This document shows, piece after piece, positions 1-7,559 of a stretch of 11,523 bases of DNA. Source of the DNA: Comamonadaceae bacterium (lineage in GTDB: Bacteria > Pseudomonadota > Gammaproteobacteria > Burkholderiales > Burkholderiaceae_C). Where the stretch lies: the NCBI GenBank assembly GCA_947454585.1, contig CANGML010000033.1, forward strand, positions 1-11,523. The letters run 5' to 3'. The notes beneath the pieces are model-generated. The model did not search any database. It had not been told where the DNA came from and worked only from the letters and a program-made list of their open reading frames with translations. The translations under genes and the position numbers were made by a program. Positions within the stretch are counted from its first letter, which is position 1; the number at the start of each line of letters is the position of its first letter.

Positions 1-931
1 AGTCTTTGTGCACGATGGCGCCTAACTCCGCAGGGGTGGAGGCGGAGGCATCCAAGCCCGCTTTGCCTAACAGTTCTTTGACCTCGGGTTGACGCAAGAT
101 GGCCACCATCTCAGTGTTCAAACGCGTGACCACAGACGCCGGTGTTTTGCTGGGCACAAAAAAGGCGTACCACAGGTCCACGTCAATACGCTTGACGCCC
201 ACCTCTTCAAAGGTCGGCACATCCGGCGCCACGGGGTGACGTTTGGGGCTTCCCAGGGCCAAGGCATTCAAGCGGCCACCTTTCACAAAACCTTGGGCAA
301 TGTGCACGGGCAAGAAGCCCACGTTCAGCTCACCGCCCAACAAGTCTTGCGTGTAACCGGCCGTGCCGCGGTAAGGCACATGCAGCATGAAGGTGTTGGA
401 TTCCAACTTGAACAACTCCATCGCCATGTGGTGCGGCGTGCCCACACCCGGCGACCCAAAGCTGATCGAGCCAGGCTTGGCCTTGGATTCTTTGATCAAC
501 TCGGCCAAGGACTTGATGCCTGTTTTGGGATTGGCCACCAACATCAACGAGCCGTAGGCGGCCATCGAGACGGGGGCGAAATCTTTGACCGGGTCGAAGT
601 TCACGTTTTTGTACATTTGCGACGCCATCAACATGGTGTTGGCGCCCATCAACACCGTGTAGCCGTCTGGGGCAGACTTCGCCACCGTCTCGGCCCCAAT
701 GTTGCCGCTGGCACCGGGTTGGTTTTGCACCACCACCGGTTGGCCCAGTCGCTCGCTCAAACGCGGTCCGACCACACGCGCAATCGTGTCCATGCCAGTA
801 CCGGGCGTGAACGGCACAATAATTTTGATGGTTTGGTTGGGGTAGCTGGCCTGCGCCAAAGCGTTGCCAGCCCACACACCCATCACCACCGCAGCCCAAG
901 CGGCTGCTTGTCGACGGTTGATCACAGTCAT
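1..931 (-). CDS. Bug-family (TctC) periplasmic solute-binding protein, C-terminus cut off
   Basis: Partial gene: 310 codons read from ATG at 931 and continue past base 1 without a stop, so only the last few residues are missing (family length is about 320-330). The N-terminus is a signal peptide with a basic NRR at 6-8, a hydrophobic run and a likely cut after ALA at 24-26. After that comes the Bug hallmark start (YPNQTIKIIVPFTPGTGMD, about 30-48), then QPGASGNIGAE, a PDGYT segment, SFGSPGVGTPHH and VPYRG. The family binds carboxylates in the periplasm. Some members serve TctAB permeases, but many in Burkholderiales stand alone, and no permease gene is visible here. The start codon overlaps the stop of the upstream decarboxylase gene by 4 bases (ATGA), so translation is probably coupled and the ligand is probably related to the decarboxylase substrate. 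The family call is firm; the ligand is unknown. Confidence 0.93.
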   Translation of the reverse strand, partial: MTVINRRQAAAWAAVVMGVWAGNALAQASYPNQTIKIIVPFTPGTGMDTIARVVGPRLSERLGQPVVVQNQPGASGNIGAETVAKSAPDGYTVLMGANTMLMASQMYKNVNFDPVKDFAPVSMAAYGSLMLVANPKTGIKSLAELIKESKAKPGSISFGSPGVGTPHHMAMELFKLESNTFMLHVPYRGTAGYTQDLLGGELNVGFLPVHIAQGFVKGGRLNALALGSPKRHPVAPDVPTFEEVGVKRIDVDLWYAFFVPSKTPASVVTRLNTEMVAILRQPEVKELLGKAGLDASASTPAELGAIVHKD

Positions 932-2007
932 TTCAAACGCTCCTTGGCGGCTGGCGGAATCTTGAACAAGCGTTCCGCGTTGTCTTGGAAGAAGGCTTGA
1001 CGCACCTGAGGCGCCATGTCGAGGTTCTCCAAAATGGCCACTTCTTCAGGCACATACTGATAGGGGTAGTCCATCGCATACAAGACACGATCAGGGCCCA
1101 TGAAGTCTTGCGTGAATTTGAGGGCAGCACCCCACGCCACACCGCTGTTGGTGATGTGGAAGTTTTCACGCAAGTAGTCGCTGGGTTTGCGCTTGATGGG
1201 CTGCACGCTGGGGTAGCGGTTGGACTTGACTGTGGCGGCATGCATGTAGTCCAGGCGGTAAGCCCAGAACGGCAAGGCCTCGCCCATGTGACCCAAAATA
1301 ACTTGCAATTTGGGGAACCGGTCAAACACACCTGAGGTGATCATGCGCAAGGCGTGTAAGCCTGTCTCGACACCAAAGCCATAAATGGCGCCATCCAAGC
1401 CCGCTTCAATGAAGTGCTGGATCATGCTGGCTGGCATGGCGTTGGGGTGCAAGTAGATGGGGGTGTCCATCGCTTCGGCGGCTTCAAAGATCGGCCAAAA
1501 CTTGGTATCTGACAGGTACTCACCGTGGGTGTGTGAATTGATCACCACCGAGTGCATGCCCAATTGGTTCACGCCGCGCTGAATTTCTTTGGCTGCAGCG
1601 GCAGGGTCTTGCGGTGGCACCGCAATCATGCCGACCAAGCGATCAGGGTGGCGGCGCATGGCCTCGGCCAGCATGTCGTTCGCCACAGGCGCAAACGACA
1701 CCGCCGTCTCTTTGTCCATGATTTGCACGCCGGGTGAGGTCAGGCCAATGACCTGCACATCTACACCCGCTTCATCCATGTGCTGCAGGCGCAGCGCATC
1801 CAAATCCGTCAAGCAGCGCATGATGTGCTGCGCACGCTCGCTGGGGCTGCTCATGTAAAAACCCATCAGATGCTTGAAGCCTGGGTCGACGTTGTCTTGT
1901 TTCAAGATGCGTTTGTAGATTTCCAGCATCTCGGGGGGGGAGAAAGCTTCCTCGGTGGCGATACGTCGATAGGGCCGGATCGGCAAAGAAGCGGGATTGA
2001 CACTCAT
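928..2007 (-). CDS. LigW-like metal-dependent decarboxylase (amidohydrolase family 2)
   Basis: 359 residues, full length for the COG2159/ACMSD-type decarboxylase branch of the amidohydrolase superfamily. From memory, the closest characterised relative is 5-carboxyvanillate decarboxylase LigW of sphingomonads, with shared blocks IATEEAF (16-22), GFYMSSPSERA (49-59), LTSPGVQ (89-95), EAGLDGAI.GFGVETG (201-216), GHMGEALP (239-246), TNSGVAW (286-292) and AMDYPYQYV (311-319). Expected metal and catalytic residues are present: E19, H187 (LHP), H240 and D313. The family removes a carboxylate non-oxidatively from hydroxylated aromatic acids using Mn or Zn in the cytoplasm. The start at 2007 has a good ribosome site (GAGGTAG, 6 bases upstream). 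It lies 13 bases after the dehydrogenase gene and overlaps the Bug gene. A lignin-type aromatic acid substrate is inferred; it could act on another carboxylate or be a hydrolase. Confidence 0.88.
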   Translation of the reverse strand: MSVNPASLPIRPYRRIATEEAFSPPEMLEIYKRILKQDNVDPGFKHLMGFYMSSPSERAQHIMRCLTDLDALRLQHMDEAGVDVQVIGLTSPGVQIMDKETAVSFAPVANDMLAEAMRRHPDRLVGMIAVPPQDPAAAAKEIQRGVNQLGMHSVVINSHTHGEYLSDTKFWPIFEAAEAMDTPIYLHPNAMPASMIQHFIEAGLDGAIYGFGVETGLHALRMITSGVFDRFPKLQVILGHMGEALPFWAYRLDYMHAATVKSNRYPSVQPIKRKPSDYLRENFHITNSGVAWGAALKFTQDFMGPDRVLYAMDYPYQYVPEEVAILENLDMAPQVRQAFFQDNAERLFKIPPAAKERLK

Positions 2008-2020
2008 GAACTACCTCAAT

Positions 2021-2956
2021 TTATTGACATTCGGGAACGGGGGTCGGCAAAACAGCCTTGTCGTAGAAGGCTTGCAAGTTTTGCATGGTCAATGCTGCCA
2101 TGGCATGGCGGGTTTCTACTGTCGCGCTGGCGATGTGTGGGGTCAACACAACATTGGCCAAACGGCGTAATTCGGGGTCCACCATGGGTTCATCCCAAAA
2201 CACGTCCAAGGCTGCGCCCGCAATCACCTTGTCCTTCAACGCCTGCACCAAGGCCGGCTGATTGACCACCGAACCGCGCGCCATGTTGATCAAATAACCC
2301 TTCTGGCCCAAGGCCATCAGCACCTCGGTGTCGATCAGGTGATGCGTGTCATCGCTGCCGGGCACCGCCACGACCAGGTAGTCCACCTCAGCGGCCAAGG
2401 CGGGGACGTTGTCATAAAAACGATAAGGCAAGTCAGCTTTTGGGGTCCGACTCGCATAAGCAATTGGCATGTCAAAGGCACTGGCGCGTTTGGCAATGGC
2501 GCGGCCGATACGCCCCATGCCCACAAGGCCCAAACGAGCCCCAGAGACCTTATGGGTCAGCATGAACGCGTCGTCCACCCAGTCGCCATTGCGCACAAAT
2601 TTATCCGCCTGCGGGATACGTCGCCCAATAGACAACACCAGACCAAAGGCCAAATCGGCCACGTCATCGGTCAAGACACCTGGCGTGTGCGTGACGACGA
2701 TTTTTTTCTCTTTGACCGCCGCCATGTCTACCCCGTCATAGCCCACACCACAAATGGCGATCAGCTTGACATTGGGCAGCATCATTAACAATTTTTTATC
2801 CACTTTTGACGCGCCTGTGCCCACCAACGCCGTCACTTTGCTCAAGGCGCCCGGGTCTTTGATGTGTGTGTGGTCATGCACCACGTAATCACCTTGTTGC
2901 AGCATTTGCATCATGAAGGTGGGCAAAGGGGTGACTTGCAAAATTTCTTGTGCCAT
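2021..2956 (-). CDS. D-2-hydroxyacid dehydrogenase, glyoxylate/hydroxypyruvate reductase type
   Basis: 311 residues, full length. It is a soluble two-domain oxidoreductase reducing 2-oxo acids such as glyoxylate or hydroxypyruvate, or oxidising D-2-hydroxyacids. The substrate-domain loop CGVGYDGVD spans 69-77 and the Rossmann glycine motif GMGRIG spans 146-151. Catalytic residues expected of the family are all visible: R227 (NMARGS), E256 (DVFWDEP) and H274 (LTPHIAS). The second Rossmann strand ends in S169-R170-T171, the pattern of NADP(H)-using members, so NADPH preference is inferred. It is the first gene of the minus-strand operon with the LigW-like decarboxylase and the Bug protein. GGGAG about 9 bases before the ATG is the likely ribosome site. 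A catabolic role with its neighbours is inferred; the substrate cannot be read from sequence. Confidence 0.93.
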   Translation of the reverse strand: MAQEILQVTPLPTFMMQMLQQGDYVVHDHTHIKDPGALSKVTALVGTGASKVDKKLLMMLPNVKLIAICGVGYDGVDMAAVKEKKIVVTHTPGVLTDDVADLAFGLVLSIGRRIPQADKFVRNGDWVDDAFMLTHKVSGARLGLVGMGRIGRAIAKRASAFDMPIAYASRTPKADLPYRFYDNVPALAAEVDYLVVAVPGSDDTHHLIDTEVLMALGQKGYLINMARGSVVNQPALVQALKDKVIAGAALDVFWDEPMVDPELRRLANVVLTPHIASATVETRHAMAALTMQNLQAFYDKAVLPTPVPECQ

Positions 2957-2977
2957 ACGGAGGTTCTCCCATTCCTT

Positions 2978-2994
2978 GTTCGCGTTGAACGAAC
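2978..2994. promoter_or_regulatory. Inverted repeat GTTCG-N7-CGAAC in divergent promoter region
   Basis: Perfect 5-base arms (2978-2982 and 2990-2994) with a 7-base spacer sit in the middle of the 69-base gap between the divergent dehydrogenase and crotonase genes. Overlapping it is a second short repeat, GTTC-N5-GAAC (2978-2990). Size and location fit an operator for a regulator controlling both directions. IclR-family activators of aromatic catabolism bind sites beginning GTTCG, but the match is only suggestive and no regulator gene is in the window. Confidence 0.35.
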
Positions 2995-3025
2995 TCTACC
3001 CGCTGATTCGCTAACATGCCAAGCT

Positions 3026-3799
3026 ATGAACGAAGGCTCACCCACACTCACATTGAATGGCAGCACGGCCACGCTCACGCTGCGCCGTCCCTCCTTGCGC
3101 AACAGCCTGACCGACGAGGACCTCAACACCCTGCTCGGACATTTTGAGACGATCAACCAAAACGCTGACATCCGCGTGGCGGTCCTACGGGCTGACACCG
3201 CAGGACAAAAACAACCGGTATTCAGCGCGGGCTACCACGTGGGTGGTTTTGACCAGGCCCCGATGGCGCCGTTGTTCTTTGAAAAAATTCCTGAAGCCTT
3301 GGAACGCCTGCGCCCTGTCACGCTCTGCGCACTCAATGGCAGCGTCTATGGCGGCGCGACTGATTTGGTGCTGGCCTGCGACTTCACGGTGGCACAACGC
3401 GGCCTGTCGTGGCGCATGCCCGCCTGTGCCCTTGGCCTGCATTACTACCCCAGTGGCCTGCGTCGCTATGTGAGCCGCATGGGGCTTCAGGCCAGCAAAC
3501 GGGCTTTCCTGCTGGGACAAAGCTTGGCCTTTGAGGACCTTGAGCCGCTAGGCTTGTTTGAGGCGCTGGTCGACGCAGACAACTTTGAAGCCGCCCTGAC
3601 GCAAACCCTGCAGACGCTCAACAGCATGGCGCCCTTGGCGTTGTCGATGACTAAAAAAAGTTTGAACGAGATTGCCGCAGGTCTGTACAACGAACCCGCA
3701 TTGAAAGCGCGCGCGCGTCAATCGGTCTTGAGCCAGGACTTCACCGAAGGCAGAAACGCTTTTGCGGCGCGGCGCGCCCCCCAATTCACCGGCACTTGA
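3026..3799 (+). CDS. Crotonase-superfamily (enoyl-CoA hydratase/isomerase-like) protein
   Basis: 257 residues, the normal length of the crotonase fold. Oxyanion-hole segments FSAGYHVGGF (66-75) and NGSVYGGATDLVLACDF (104-120) are clear. The two glutamates used for water addition in classical enoyl-CoA hydratase (rat E144 and E164) align here with D113 (GGATDL) and A133 (MPACALG), so simple hydratase activity is doubtful. An isomerase, hydrolase, lyase or other acyl-CoA activity is possible. The open frame extends upstream into the dehydrogenase gene, but ATG at 3026 gives the family's usual length and N-terminus; no good ribosome site is seen. It is divergent from the LigW-like operon, with gloA 72 bases downstream. 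Co-regulation with the catabolic operon is inferred. Confidence 0.88.
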   Translation: MNEGSPTLTLNGSTATLTLRRPSLRNSLTDEDLNTLLGHFETINQNADIRVAVLRADTAGQKQPVFSAGYHVGGFDQAPMAPLFFEKIPEALERLRPVTLCALNGSVYGGATDLVLACDFTVAQRGLSWRMPACALGLHYYPSGLRRYVSRMGLQASKRAFLLGQSLAFEDLEPLGLFEALVDADNFEAALTQTLQTLNSMAPLALSMTKKSLNEIAAGLYNEPALKARARQSVLSQDFTEGRNAFAARRAPQFTGT

Positions 3800-3871
3800 T
3801 AAATCTAAGGCACGCTGGACGGCCATGCCCCCCCTCTTCTTTCATTTCGACTTACCAGAGAAATCAACACC

Positions 3872-4258
3872 ATGAGACTTCTTCACACCATGCTGCGCGT
3901 AGGCGATTTGCAGCGCTCGATTGACTTTTATACCCAAGCCATGGGCATGCAGCTGTTGCGCGTGACCCAACGGCCTGACCAACATTACGATTTGGCTTTT
4001 GTCGGTTTTGGCAGCAACCCAGACCACGCCGAAATTGAGCTGACCTACAACTACGGGGTCTCGTCCTATGACTTAGGCACTGCCTACGGCCATATCGCCT
4101 TGGGTGTGCCTGACATCAAGGCCACTTGCGAGAAGATTCGCGCCGCAGGGGGCCGCATCACGCGAGAGCCGGGCCTGGTCAAAGGTGGCAGCACGATGAT
4201 TGCTTTTGTGCAAGACCCCGATGGCTACAAGATTGAGCTGATCGAACGCAACGCGTAA
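3872..4258 (+). CDS. gloA: Lactoylglutathione lyase (glyoxalase I)
   Basis: 128 residues, a single-unit glyoxalase of the short bacterial type. It converts the hemithioacetal of methylglyoxal and glutathione into S-lactoylglutathione in the cytoplasm, the first step of methylglyoxal detoxification. All four metal ligands fall where they do in the E. coli Ni(II) enzyme: H5, E56, H74 and E122. Other family blocks are [14 protein letters not shown] (7-20), YGHIALGV (72-79) and [13 protein letters not shown] (112-124). The short length without the insertions of Zn-type enzymes suggests nickel or cobalt preference, which is an inference. The ATG follows a weak purine stretch (AGAGAAA) and the gene is closed by a strong terminator just downstream. 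It is probably a free-standing gene rather than part of the neighbouring catabolic set. Confidence 0.96.
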   Translation: MRLLHTMLRVGDLQRSIDFYTQAMGMQLLRVTQRPDQHYDLAFVGFGSNPDHAEIELTYNYGVSSYDLGTAYGHIALGVPDIKATCEKIRAAGGRITREPGLVKGGSTMIAFVQDPDGYKIELIERNA

Positions 4259-4279
4259 TCCGAACAGCGAGGGGCCACA

Positions 4280-4310
4280 AAAAAAAGGGAGCTTGACGCT
4301 CCCTTTTTTG
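4280..4310. terminator. Bidirectional rho-independent terminator
   Basis: A run of A leads into GGGAGC (4287-4292), loop TTGAC, then GCTCCC (4298-4303) and six T. The symmetric A-tract/T-tract layout gives a GC stem followed by a U-run on both strands. It lies 21 bases after the gloA stop and 27 bases beyond the end of the convergent HiPIP gene, so it can end both transcripts. Confidence 0.92.
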
Positions 4311-4336
4311 CTGTGCTGACGCACTGGCCAGAGGCA

Positions 4337-4651
4337 TTAGCCTTTTTTGGCGTAGGCAGAGCACCAGCCTTTGCCAGCGACTTGTTTGCCAGCAAACAAG
4401 GGGCAATTGCCTGCTGCGTCACCGGCTTTACCTTGGAACAAGGCACAGTTGTCGCATTGTTGGCCTGCTGCGTATTTGGCTTGCTTGGTTTTGTCAACCT
4501 TAGCGGCCTCAGCCTTGTAGCCCAAGCCAGCCGCTTGTGGGTCTTTCTCATCGACCATGGCGGCTTGTGCTGCGGTTGTTGCAAATGCAGCAACGCCAGC
4601 GACAGACATAGTTTGCATCATGAAGACGCGACGGTTGGTTGGTTTGTTCAT
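4337..4651 (-). CDS. High-potential iron-sulfur protein (HiPIP), Tat-exported
   Basis: 104 residues as precursor. The N-terminus carries a twin-arginine signal (NRRVFM at 6-11, then a hydrophobic Ala-rich stretch to AQAA near 28-31), as expected for a protein exported with its cofactor already inserted. The mature part of about 73 residues has the HiPIP cysteine spacing: C66-x2-C69-x13-C83-x13-C97, plus the conserved tyrosine in GLGY (Y45). It would hold one [4Fe-4S] cluster cycling 3+/2+ and carry electrons in the periplasm, often to reaction centres or terminal oxidases. The open frame runs 32 codons further upstream, but ATG at 4651 puts the Tat motif at the N-terminus and is chosen. It is a single gene, divergent from pdxH. 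The leader contains a hairpin, listed separately. Confidence 0.95.
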   Translation of the reverse strand: MNKPTNRRVFMMQTMSVAGVAAFATTAAQAAMVDEKDPQAAGLGYKAEAAKVDKTKQAKYAAGQQCDNCALFQGKAGDAAGNCPLFAGKQVAGKGWCSAYAKKG

Positions 4652-4674
4652 AAGGGTACTCTGGACAAAGTTAG

Positions 4675-4699
4675 AAAAAATGGGCCAGAACATTCTGGC
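4675..4699 (-). terminator. Hairpin plus T-tract in HiPIP leader (attenuator-like or operator)
   Basis: GCCAGAA-CA-TTCTGGC (4684-4699) is a perfect 7-base inverted repeat. Read on the minus strand it is followed by CCA and six T, the form of an intrinsic terminator, and it sits 33-48 bases upstream of the HiPIP ATG. It could be an attenuator in the HiPIP 5' leader, a stop for antisense readthrough, or a protein-binding palindrome. No T-tract follows on the plus strand. Confidence 0.5.
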
Positions 4700-4737
4700 A
4701 ACCCCTATCTTAGCGAAAGTCATGCCCCTGCTTTTGA

Positions 4738-4766
4738 TTGACAGCAAAGTCGGGGTTTTCTGGAAG
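4738..4766 (+). promoter_or_regulatory. Possible pdxH promoter with consensus -35
   Basis: TTGACA (4738-4743) is a perfect sigma-70 -35 box 49 bases before the pdxH ATG. The -10 at the right spacing (TGGAAG, 4761-4766, 17-base spacer) is poor, so the assignment rests on the -35 box and position only. Confidence 0.35.
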
Positions 4767-4791
4767 TTTGGCGAGCCGTTATCCTTGCGTC

Positions 4792-5430
4792 ATGAACGAC
4801 ATCGCCAACCTCCGTAAAAGCTACGAACGTGCCGAATTGAACGAATCGGCTTCATCAGCCGACCCCATGCAACAGTTTGCGCAATGGCTGCAACAAGCCA
4901 TTGAAGGCCAAGTCCCCGAGCCCAACGCCATGACCTTGGCCACCGTTGGCAGCGACTTACGGCCTAGCACCCGCGTGGTGCTGATCAAAGGCTATGACGC
5001 GCGCGGCTTGGTTTGGTTCACCAATTACGACAGCCGCAAAGGTCAGCAATTGGCGGGGAATCCTTTTGCAGCGCTGCAATTCCATTGGGTCGAGCTTGAA
5101 CGGGTGGTCCGCATCGAGGGCCGGGTCGAAAAAGTCAGCGACGACGAGAGTGACGCATATTTCAACAGCCGCCCCCTCGACTCACGCATCGGGGCATGGG
5201 CCAGCCCGCAGAGCCAAGTGATTGAGGGGCGCGGGACCTTGGTCGCCAATGCGGCCAAGTATGGCGCGCAGTTTTTATTACAGCCCCCGCGCCCGCCGCA
5301 CTGGGGCGGTTACCGGCTGCTACCCGATCGGTGGGAATTTTGGCAAGGCCGCAAGAGTCGTTTGCACGACCGCCTGCGTTATCGTCAAGACACCCAGGGG
5401 ACTTGGATTCGCGAGCGCTTGGCGCCTTAA
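4792..5430 (+). CDS. pdxH: Pyridoxamine/pyridoxine 5'-phosphate oxidase
   Basis: 212 residues, close to the 218 of E. coli PdxH. This cytoplasmic FMN enzyme oxidises pyridoxine or pyridoxamine 5'-phosphate to pyridoxal 5'-phosphate with O2, the last step of vitamin B6 synthesis and salvage. Visible signatures are [10 protein letters not shown] (7-16), [10 protein letters not shown] (24-33), [10 protein letters not shown] (43-52), STRVVLIKG (59-67), FTNYDSRKG (76-84), the FMN segment WASPQSQVI (136-144), RPPHWGGY (167-174) and the substrate-binding end motif GRKSRLHDR (186-194) with R190 and H192. An in-frame extension 18 codons upstream exists, but ATG at 4792 gives the conserved N-terminus. 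It stands alone on the plus strand, converging on the TonB receptor gene with only 24 bases between the stops. Confidence 0.97.
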   Translation: MNDIANLRKSYERAELNESASSADPMQQFAQWLQQAIEGQVPEPNAMTLATVGSDLRPSTRVVLIKGYDARGLVWFTNYDSRKGQQLAGNPFAALQFHWVELERVVRIEGRVEKVSDDESDAYFNSRPLDSRIGAWASPQSQVIEGRGTLVANAAKYGAQFLLQPPRPPHWGGYRLLPDRWEFWQGRKSRLHDRLRYRQDTQGTWIRERLAP

Positions 5431-5441
5431 AAAACGAAGCG

Positions 5442-5462
5442 CCTCAAAAGCCCCTCAAAAGC
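5442..5462. repeat. Tandem direct repeat, CCTCAAAAGC twice
   Basis: Two identical 10-base copies (5442-5451 and 5453-5462) separated by one base lie between the convergent pdxH and receptor genes; the second copy includes the receptor's stop codon. Probably a small local duplication. No function is evident. Confidence 0.6.
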
Positions 5463-7557
5463 TCACCTGAGCCCCCACTTTGAGACTTCGCCCTGCTAAC
5501 GGGGGTGCGTTCTCGCGCAAGGTCTGTGTCAACACGGACGTGGGTGAATAGGCCAACTTGTTGGTGATGTTGTCGATCTTGGCAAACAGCAACCCATGTG
5601 TCGGGCCGATGTGGGTGTGGTAGTTGAGGCCAGCGTTCCACAGCGTGTGCGCTGCGGTGGGAACACCCGGATCAGCGCCGTTGTTGGGCACCCGGTTTTG
5701 GGCGGCGGCGTGCATGAAACCCAAGCGCGCACCCCATGCATCGCGCGACCACACAGCATCTGCGCCCAACCGCATGGGAGCGATGCGCGGCATAGGGCTG
5801 TTGTGGGTCAAGTCTTGGGCCCGCACCAGGTCTGCGCGCAGCGCTAGGTCCATCGCGCCGCGTGTGGCGTTGGGTGTGAGCACGGCATCGCGTCCGCCCA
5901 CCATGCGAACTTTGGCCGTGGATTCAAGGCCATAGAAACGGGCACTGACGCCCCCAAATTGATAATCGGGATAGCCCGAATGGTTGGCACCCGTGGCTTG
6001 CAAAGCGATGTAGTTCGCAAACTGCGAGACAAACCCCGTGATGCCAAACTGGTGTGCGCCTTGCTGCCACGCAGCACCCAAGTCAAGCTGTGTGCCTTTT
6101 TCTAAACCAGGACTGGGTTGGCCTATTTCATAGGTGCCCGTCGCCGCATGGACCCCATGCGCAAACAATTCATAGTCTTTAGGGGCACGCTGACTCGCAC
6201 TGAGGTTGGTCGTCAGCTGCCAACCATGTTGGGCCTCCCCTTGACGCAAGTTACGCATGACCCCCAAAGCCACACTCATGGGCCTGAACTGTTGGGTTTG
6301 TGCTGGAATCTCTGCGGCCGGACCGCTGGCCTCGAAAGACTGCACCGCCACGTTTTCCAGCCGCGCCCCTGCACTCAGTTGTCCCCAGTTGGTTTTCAGG
6401 GCTTGGTAGGTAAACACACCCGTGCTGTGGGTGCGACTCGGTGGCAACAACACGATGGTTCCTGCTTCATCTCTGGCTTGCACATGGCCGCGCTCTGTTT
6501 GAAGGCCGACGACACCATCAAGCTGCAGGCCCTGGCCCAAAGGGATCGTGCGTTGACGTCCCTCCAGACGAAAGTCGTAGCCCTTGTTCTGAAAACGTGT
6601 GCCATCTGCAGCAGCAGGCGTGTCGTATTCGGTATGGGTGTAGCGCGTGTGTCCCAGCTGAAACTTCACCTCCTGGAATGCCCCGAGCGCGCGCCATTGG
6701 CCCTCCATCACATGGTGGCGACGCAGCATGCCAATGCGCACCGTGGGCTCAGCCACCGTGCCGTAGGTGCTGCGGTATTCGCTGGTCGATAACCCTAGGT
6801 AACCGCGGTCAAACAACAACGTGCCACCGACGGCGCTCCCCTTGCTGTCACTCGCTGAGTTACACACACGCCGCCCATTTGGTGTGCCGTCACACGTCAT
6901 GTCTTTGGGCACGCGCAAGTTGTGGGTGCTGCGCTCAAAGCCATCCACGTGCAAGACAAATTTGTCATTCCCTGCCTCGACCATCGCGCTCGTGCTGCGT
7001 TCATCCGTGGCACCGCCTGCGCGCAGCTCAGCTTTACCCATGGCACCGCCTGTGGCATCGAAGGGGCGCTCACGCGCAATGCGGTTGTCAATCACATTCA
7101 CCACGCCACCCATGGCACTGCCGCCATACAACAAGGTGGCGGGGCCACGCAACACCTCAATGCGCTCGATGGTCAGGGGGTCAATCGGCACCGCGTGGTC
7201 ATTGCTCAGGCCTGACACATCGAGGTTGGCACCGCTGTTTTGCAAAATACGAATGCGGTCACCGTCCATGCCGCGAATCACTGGACGGCCCACATTCGGG
7301 CCAAACGCGCTGTTGGCAATACCCGGCAAGTGGTCGAGGGTTTCGCCCAAGGTGCTGCCTTGGCGCTGCGTCAGGGCTGCCCCCGAGAGCTGCTGCGCCG
7401 GGACCATCACATCGTTTCGTTCTAACGAACGGGCGGTGATGGTGACCTCATCCAATCGGTGGGCCTCTTCTGGTTGCGCCCACGCATTGCCGAGGGGGAT
7501 GGCGAGAAATGAATAAGCCGCAGCGGCCACGGCGCTGCGTGGAAAAACGTGTGTCAT
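5455..7557 (-). CDS. TonB-dependent outer-membrane receptor, ZnuD-like
   Basis: 700 residues. Signal peptide 1-27 (cut after AWA), TonB box DEVTITA at 36-42, then the plug domain: LGETLDHLPGI (70-80), RPVIRGMDGDRIRIL (91-105), IERIEVLRGPATLLYGG (130-146) and GGVVNVID (150-157). A 22-strand barrel follows, ending in Phe (KVGAQVSF) as outer-membrane barrels do. The plug motif NDHAVPID (D120, H121) matches the DHA motif that in Neisseria ZnuD belongs to the zinc site, as I recall. A possible disulfide or metal loop holds C222 and C232. The family imports scarce substrates using TonB/ExbBD energy; zinc is the best guess, but heme or another metal is not excluded. It is preceded on the same strand by a His/Cys small-protein gene and msrA. 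An 89-base leader carries inverted repeats, and the ribosome site is weak. Confidence 0.93.
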   Translation of the reverse strand: MTHVFPRSAVAAAAYSFLAIPLGNAWAQPEEAHRLDEVTITARSLERNDVMVPAQQLSGAALTQRQGSTLGETLDHLPGIANSAFGPNVGRPVIRGMDGDRIRILQNSGANLDVSGLSNDHAVPIDPLTIERIEVLRGPATLLYGGSAMGGVVNVIDNRIARERPFDATGGAMGKAELRAGGATDERSTSAMVEAGNDKFVLHVDGFERSTHNLRVPKDMTCDGTPNGRRVCNSASDSKGSAVGGTLLFDRGYLGLSTSEYRSTYGTVAEPTVRIGMLRRHHVMEGQWRALGAFQEVKFQLGHTRYTHTEYDTPAAADGTRFQNKGYDFRLEGRQRTIPLGQGLQLDGVVGLQTERGHVQARDEAGTIVLLPPSRTHSTGVFTYQALKTNWGQLSAGARLENVAVQSFEASGPAAEIPAQTQQFRPMSVALGVMRNLRQGEAQHGWQLTTNLSASQRAPKDYELFAHGVHAATGTYEIGQPSPGLEKGTQLDLGAAWQQGAHQFGITGFVSQFANYIALQATGANHSGYPDYQFGGVSARFYGLESTAKVRMVGGRDAVLTPNATRGAMDLALRADLVRAQDLTHNSPMPRIAPMRLGADAVWSRDAWGARLGFMHAAAQNRVPNNGADPGVPTAAHTLWNAGLNYHTHIGPTHGLLFAKIDNITNKLAYSPTSVLTQTLRENAPPLAGRSLKVGAQVSF

Positions 7558-7559
7558 AC

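Noticed and set aside
89..1000. Long plus-strand open frame opposite the Bug-protein gene
   Set aside because: Its translation is rich in His, Arg and Gln with no recognisable domain, and it is antisense to a clear family member.
2864..3025. 54-codon N-terminal extension of the crotonase-like protein
   Set aside because: It overlaps the start of the divergent dehydrogenase gene and the extra residues do not fit the crotonase N-terminus.
4652..4747. 32-codon N-terminal extension of the HiPIP
   Set aside because: It would bury the Tat signal in the middle of the protein and read through the leader hairpin; ATG at 4651 is the natural start.
5414..5443. Imperfect GC hairpin between pdxH and the receptor gene as a convergent terminator
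   Set aside because: The stem needs a bulge, partly overlaps the pdxH coding end, and has no T-run after it on either strand.
6441..7439. Plus-strand open frame of over 300 codons inside the receptor gene
   Set aside because: Composition is Cys/Arg/His-heavy and unlike a real protein; the opposite strand encodes an intact TonB-dependent receptor.
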